A stretch of 64,000 bases of DNA from Mesobacillus subterraneus (lineage in GTDB: Bacteria; Bacillota; Bacilli; Bacillales; Cytobacillaceae). The DNA lies in assembly GCF_023715485.1 (NCBI RefSeq), contig NZ_JAMBOF010000007.1:235945-299944 (forward strand), in the 5' to 3' direction. The position numbers were made by a program, and so were the translations under genes. Position 1 is the stretch's first letter; each line of letters starts with the position of its first letter. Positions 60,797 to 64,000 of the stretch are shown in pieces. The notes below the pieces were generated by a model. That model did no database searches. It was not told where the DNA came from and was given only the letters and a program-made list of their open reading frames with translations.

Positions 60797-61591
60797 ATGG
60801 ATAAGTCGTCGATCATTGGTGTCATTTTAGCGATCATTGCGGTGGGAGTAGGAATGGTGTTCAAGGGTGTAAGCCCGAGTGCCCTTGTGAATCCAGCTGC
60901 GATTTTAATAATAGTAGTGGGAACGGTCGCAGCGGTGACAATAGCCTTCCCTGCAAATGAACTTAAAAAAGTACCCAAGCTGTTCAAGATTTTATTTAAA
61001 GAAAAGGAAAGTGCTGATTTACCGGCTTTGATCCGTCTATTCTCAGAATGGGCGCAGCTTGCGCGTAAAGAAGGACTGCTTGCACTTGAAGCAAAAACGA
61101 GTGAAGTCGATGATGAATTTTTAAAGAATGGTTTATCGCTTGCGGTCGACGGCCAGAGTGCCGACTACATCAGGGACGTTTTAACCGAAGAAGTAGAAGC
61201 GATGGAAGAGCGCCATCTTTCTGGCGCAGCAATTTTTACACAGGCCGGCACTTATGCTCCCACACTTGGAGTACTAGGAGCAGTTGTTGGTTTGATTGCA
61301 GCCCTCAGCCATATGGATAATACCGAAGAGCTTGGTAAAGCGATCAGTGCTGCCTTCGTCGCGACATTGCTGGGGATTTTCACTGGCTATGTATTATGGC
61401 ATCCATTCGCGAATAAGTTGAAGCGTAAATCAAAGCAAGAGGCAAAAGTGAAATACATGATGATTGAAGGAATTTTATCGATCCTTGAAGGGGAAGCGCC
61501 AAGAGTGATTGAACAAAAGCTTGCTTCCTATCTGCCGGCTGGCGAACGTAGACAGATCCTTGAAGAAAGCGGCGTGACGAAGGATGAGTAA
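60797..61591 (+). CDS. motA: Flagellar stator protein MotA
   Basis: 264 residues, four membrane helices. SSIIGVILAIIAVGVGMVFKG, VGTVAAVTIAFPANEL and the second helix pair FTQAGTYAPTLGVLGAVVGLIAAL, AFVATLLGIFTGYVLW are the MotA/MotP/TolQ-like stator pattern. Start ATG after GGGGAGTCGTAA. Overlaps motB by 8 nt. Stator type (H+ or Na+) cannot be told by eye. Confidence 0.93.
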   Translation: MDKSSIIGVILAIIAVGVGMVFKGVSPSALVNPAAILIIVVGTVAAVTIAFPANELKKVPKLFKILFKEKESADLPALIRLFSEWAQLARKEGLLALEAKTSEVDDEFLKNGLSLAVDGQSADYIRDVLTEEVEAMEERHLSGAAIFTQAGTYAPTLGVLGAVVGLIAALSHMDNTEELGKAISAAFVATLLGIFTGYVLWHPFANKLKRKSKQEAKVKYMMIEGILSILEGEAPRVIEQKLASYLPAGERRQILEESGVTKDE

Positions 61592-62348
61592 GAGGAAAAA
61601 GAAGCATCATCACGAGGAACATATGGATGAATCCTGGCTGATTCCATATGCGGATTTGCTCACACTCTTGCTGGCGCTGTTCATCGTCCTTTTTGCGATG
61701 AGTTCGGTCGATGCCGTGAAATTCCAGCAGCTTTCAAAGGCCTTCAATGATGTTTTTGCAGGGGGAACGGGCGTGTTTGAGTTTCAGAGCCCGATGCCTG
61801 AAGGGCAGATGGAATCGCCGGATGAACGCAAAGAAGATGTCGAGAAGAATGACCAGGATGATATCGCCAAGGACCAAATGGAACTTCTGGCGCTGCAGCA
61901 AAAGGTCAATTCATATATAGAAGAAAAGAAGCTGACAGACAAGCTGAATACCAAACTGACAGATGAGGGCCTTCTCCTGACAATCAGGGATAACGTCCTG
62001 TTCGAATCGGGAAGGGCTGAGGTAAGGACATCAGATGTTAACATTGCGAATGAAATCGCCGATTTGCTGATCATGGAGCCGCCGCGGAATATCATCATCA
62101 GCGGCCATACAGACAATGTGCCAATCACGACTGCGCGATATGAATCCAACTGGGAACTGAGCGTCATGCGTGCCGTCGAATTCATGAAAATCATTTTGAA
62201 AAACAATCAACTGGACCCGCGCTGGTTCAGCGCAAAAGGCTTTGGTGAATTCCAGCCGGTAGCTGCGAATGAAACCGCGGAAGGCAAAGCGAGGAATCGA
62301 AGGGTAGAAATCTTGATTCTGCCTCGCACAAGCAATAACCCTGAATAA
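61584..62348 (+). CDS. motB: Flagellar stator protein MotB
   Basis: 254 residues: basic N terminus (KRKKKHHHEEHMDESW), plug/TM IPYADLLTLLLALFIVLFAMSSVD with the proton/Na+ Asp (D in YADLL), a linker and a C-terminal OmpA-like domain (LFESGRAEVR, IISGHTDNVPI, WELSVMRAVEFMKII, RWFSAKGFGE, NRRVEILILP) that binds peptidoglycan. Overlaps motA. Confidence 0.95.
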   Translation: MSKRKKKHHHEEHMDESWLIPYADLLTLLLALFIVLFAMSSVDAVKFQQLSKAFNDVFAGGTGVFEFQSPMPEGQMESPDERKEDVEKNDQDDIAKDQMELLALQQKVNSYIEEKKLTDKLNTKLTDEGLLLTIRDNVLFESGRAEVRTSDVNIANEIADLLIMEPPRNIIISGHTDNVPITTARYESNWELSVMRAVEFMKIILKNNQLDPRWFSAKGFGEFQPVAANETAEGKARNRRVEILILPRTSNNPE

Positions 62349-62357
62349 TGAGATACG

Positions 62358-62392
62358 AACCGTCGTCCGGAAATGGGACGGCGCTTTTTTTT
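62358..62392 (+). terminator. Terminator of motAB
   Basis: CCGTCGTCC / GGGACGGCG with an imperfect stem and a run of eight T. Confidence 0.8.
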
Positions 62393-62473
62393 GATTATTT
62401 TATAATTTAGGTATTTTCATAATTTTGGATATTTGCTATGATTTAGGAATCTAACTTTGCGAGGTACAATGAC

Positions 62474-63691
62474 ATGAATAAACTTAAAGGTTACTATCGG
62501 CAATTCCACCCAATTGTCTGGGTTCTGCTGAGCGGGACCGTGCTCGCAAGGGGTTCAGCGTTTGCGACACTGCCATTCCTGGCCATCTATCTATCCAGGA
62601 ACCTGGATTTGCACCCAGTTTTGATTGGGCTTACGATTGGAATCAGTCCTTTGTCCGGGGTAATTGGAGGATTTTTAGGAGGCCATCTATCTGACCGCTT
62701 TGGCCGCAAGCCAGTAATGATAGGGTCGTTATTCATGATGTCGCTGGTATACTTTGGCTTCATGATTGCTGATACTCCTGGGTGGTTCATTCTTTTGAAT
62801 GCGCTGAATGGATTGAGCGGTTCGTTCTTTGAACCAACAGGCCAGGCGCTGATTGCCGACTTGACGGAAAAAAGCAAGCGGATGCGGGCGTTCTCACTCA
62901 GGTATACGGCAATCAATATCGGTGCCTCCGTAGGTCCTTTGCTCGGCGCCTATCTTGCGGTAGTCTCGGCGAAATCAGCATTCATGGTCACAGGGATTAT
63001 GTATTTCGTTTATGTGATAATCCTGGCATTAATGATGAAAAAATACAATCTAGGAAATCCGGTGAGTGAAGGTGCTTCAAAAGTGACGATTGCCAATTCC
63101 TTGAAAATCATTGGTAAAGATAAGGCATTAAGATATTTGGTGCTCGGATCGATCATCATTAACTTCGGTTACTCACAAATGGAATCCAATGTGCCTCAGC
63201 ATCTCGAATCATCGATTGCAAACGGAGTGTTCGTCTATTCTGTGATGCTTTCGATAAATGCGGTCATGGTCGTCCTGCTGCAAATGCCGATCAGCCATTT
63301 CGCCGAGCGGTTCAAAACGATGCAAGTGATGATGACCGGTGCAGTTTTCCTCTCTATTGGAATGCTTACATTTGGATTTGTTACTGGCTGGTACACAGGG
63401 ATATTGGCGATTTTTTTCGTGACCATAGGTGAAATTCTAATTTTTCCTTCGAGCAGCTATCTCGTCGACAAGCTGGCGACGGACGAATTGCGGGGTACTT
63501 ATTTTGGAGCTGCCCAATTCCGGAAGCTCGGCCATTTCTTCGGTCCGATAACCGGGGGCTTCTTATTAAATGAAGCAGGGGCAACAGTTTTATTCACGGT
63601 CATTGCCATCGCGGTGCTCGGAAGTATTGTGTTTTTTGTCCAGGGAAACAAGGTTTTTGTCAAAGCCGCCCCGGGATTGGTGAAAAATTAA
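62474..63691 (+). CDS. MFS transporter
   Basis: 405 residues, 12 helices. GGHLSDRFGRKPVMIGSLF is the MFS signature; also FFEPTGQALIADLTEKSKRMRAFSLRYTAINIGASVGPLLGAYL in pieces. Drug-efflux type, related to the transporter at 50153. ATG with GCGAGGTACAATGAC upstream. Single gene with its own terminator. Confidence 0.88.
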   Translation: MNKLKGYYRQFHPIVWVLLSGTVLARGSAFATLPFLAIYLSRNLDLHPVLIGLTIGISPLSGVIGGFLGGHLSDRFGRKPVMIGSLFMMSLVYFGFMIADTPGWFILLNALNGLSGSFFEPTGQALIADLTEKSKRMRAFSLRYTAINIGASVGPLLGAYLAVVSAKSAFMVTGIMYFVYVIILALMMKKYNLGNPVSEGASKVTIANSLKIIGKDKALRYLVLGSIIINFGYSQMESNVPQHLESSIANGVFVYSVMLSINAVMVVLLQMPISHFAERFKTMQVMMTGAVFLSIGMLTFGFVTGWYTGILAIFFVTIGEILIFPSSSYLVDKLATDELRGTYFGAAQFRKLGHFFGPITGGFLLNEAGATVLFTVIAIAVLGSIVFFVQGNKVFVKAAPGLVKN

Positions 63692-63693
63692 TG

Positions 63694-63729
63694 AAAAGGT
63701 CAAGATTCTGAGAGAATCTTGACCTTTTT
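63694..63729 (+). terminator. Terminator of MFS gene
   Basis: AAAAGGTCAAGATTCT / AGAATCTTGACCTTTT, 16-bp stem, 3-nt loop. Confidence 0.92.
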
Positions 63730-63782
63730 GCGTATTAGAGTGTGAATCTGCATTAAAAAATGAGGGTGATTGGCAGCGTACA

Positions 63783-63874
63783 AAAATTTAATAGCGAAAA
63801 TGAGAATTTAATAGCGAAAATGAGAATTTAATAGCGAAAAAATAATTTTAATAGCGAAAAAATAATTTTAATAG
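63783..63874. repeat. 20-bp-period TTTAATAGCGAAAA array, interrupted
   Basis: ATAGCGAAAA at 63791, 63811, 63831 and 63851 in exact 20-bp steps; it is the reverse complement of the TTTTCGCTAT word at 18717 and 36351. The fifth unit begins ATAG at 63871 and is cut by GGTTCCGTC. Confidence 0.85.
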
Positions 63875-64000
63875 GTTCCGTCAAGAATTATGTGTAAGCA
63901 TCCATACTCCATGAGTTATATTTGGAGGGGTAGTCAGGCAGCCGAGGCTGCCTGACTACCCCTTTTTGGCCATTGTATATCGTTGTTCAAACATTTTTAA
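63875..64000. mobile_element. Probable end of an IS256-type insertion sequence
   Basis: GGTTCCGTCAAGAATTATGT followed by GTAAG resembles the terminal inverted repeat of IS256-family (mutator-type) elements, and it begins exactly where the 20-bp repeat array breaks. A strong hairpin (63929-63969) inside would end transposase transcription. The transposase and second end lie outside the window. Confidence 0.5.
63929..63969. terminator. Long perfect hairpin with T-run
   Basis: GGGGTAGTCAGGCAGCC / GGCTGCCTGACTACCCC, 17 bp with a 2-nt loop, followed by five T. Likely terminator within the IS end. Confidence 0.85.

Overview
The window is a typical low-GC Gram-positive, Bacillaceae-type chromosome segment. 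Evidence: SD-rich starts (AAGGAGG), TTG/GTG starts, sigma-A, sigma-B and sigma-D type promoters, an S-box (SAM) riboswitch, a lia-type envelope-stress operon, a SpoVB-family protein and an InhA-type M6 protease. I see no rRNA, tRNA, CRISPR array or prophage. The genus cannot be fixed from sequence alone; a Mesobacillus/Bacillus-like soil or sediment bacterium fits.

Layout. 0-5.6 kb: a VanZ-like gene, then a tight RiPP-like cassette (60-aa precursor, HprK-like kinase, PqqD-type recognition protein, SipW-like S26 protease, ABC exporter, nucleotidyltransferase) with no lasso cyclase or B2 protease in view. 5.7-10.6 kb: SulP transporter, a self-contained 23-codon ORF transcript ending in a strong terminator, then a three-gene ABC-2 exporter. 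10.7-14.7 kb: a histidine kinase and an HD-GYP protein with homologous membrane sensor domains, followed by a 21-aa CxxC peptide and a PqqD-M50 membrane protease, probably a peptide maturation/signalling locus. 14.7-29 kb: M20 peptidase, InhA protease, yfmL helicase, amidase, YitT protein, a HEPN-like/CBS protein, SAM riboswitch plus trans-sulfuration enzyme, a sigma-B stress protein, a LysM-CAP protein and a degenerate M50 protein. 29-33 kb: liaI-H-F-S-R plus a small membrane protein. 33-38.6 kb: a 52-bp tandem repeat array, an ABC-F gene behind a leader ORF with two terminators, and a SpoVB-like flippase.

38.6-47.6 kb: TrkA-C protein, CorA, a DUF3243 protein, three tandem copies of an unannotated 34-aa ORF behind a sigma-B-like promoter, BI-1, MscL, and a LuxR regulator divergent from a DUF6230/DUF6114-type secreted module. 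47.6-64 kb: acylphosphatase, M29 aminopeptidase, MFS, topB, a Nudix-GNAT fusion, a peroxiredoxin whose catalytic Cys codon is UGA followed by a SECIS-like hairpin (likely selenoprotein), SSS symporter, MCP with sigma-D promoter, motAB, MFS, and what looks like the end of an IS256-type element inserted in a repeat array.

The most notable items are the in-frame UGA peroxiredoxin, the two RiPP-like loci, the triplicated micro-ORFs, the two leader-ORF/terminator arrangements in front of ABC genes, and intergenic arrays with exact 20-, 21- or 52-bp periods. All calls are from reading the sequence; no database search was run.
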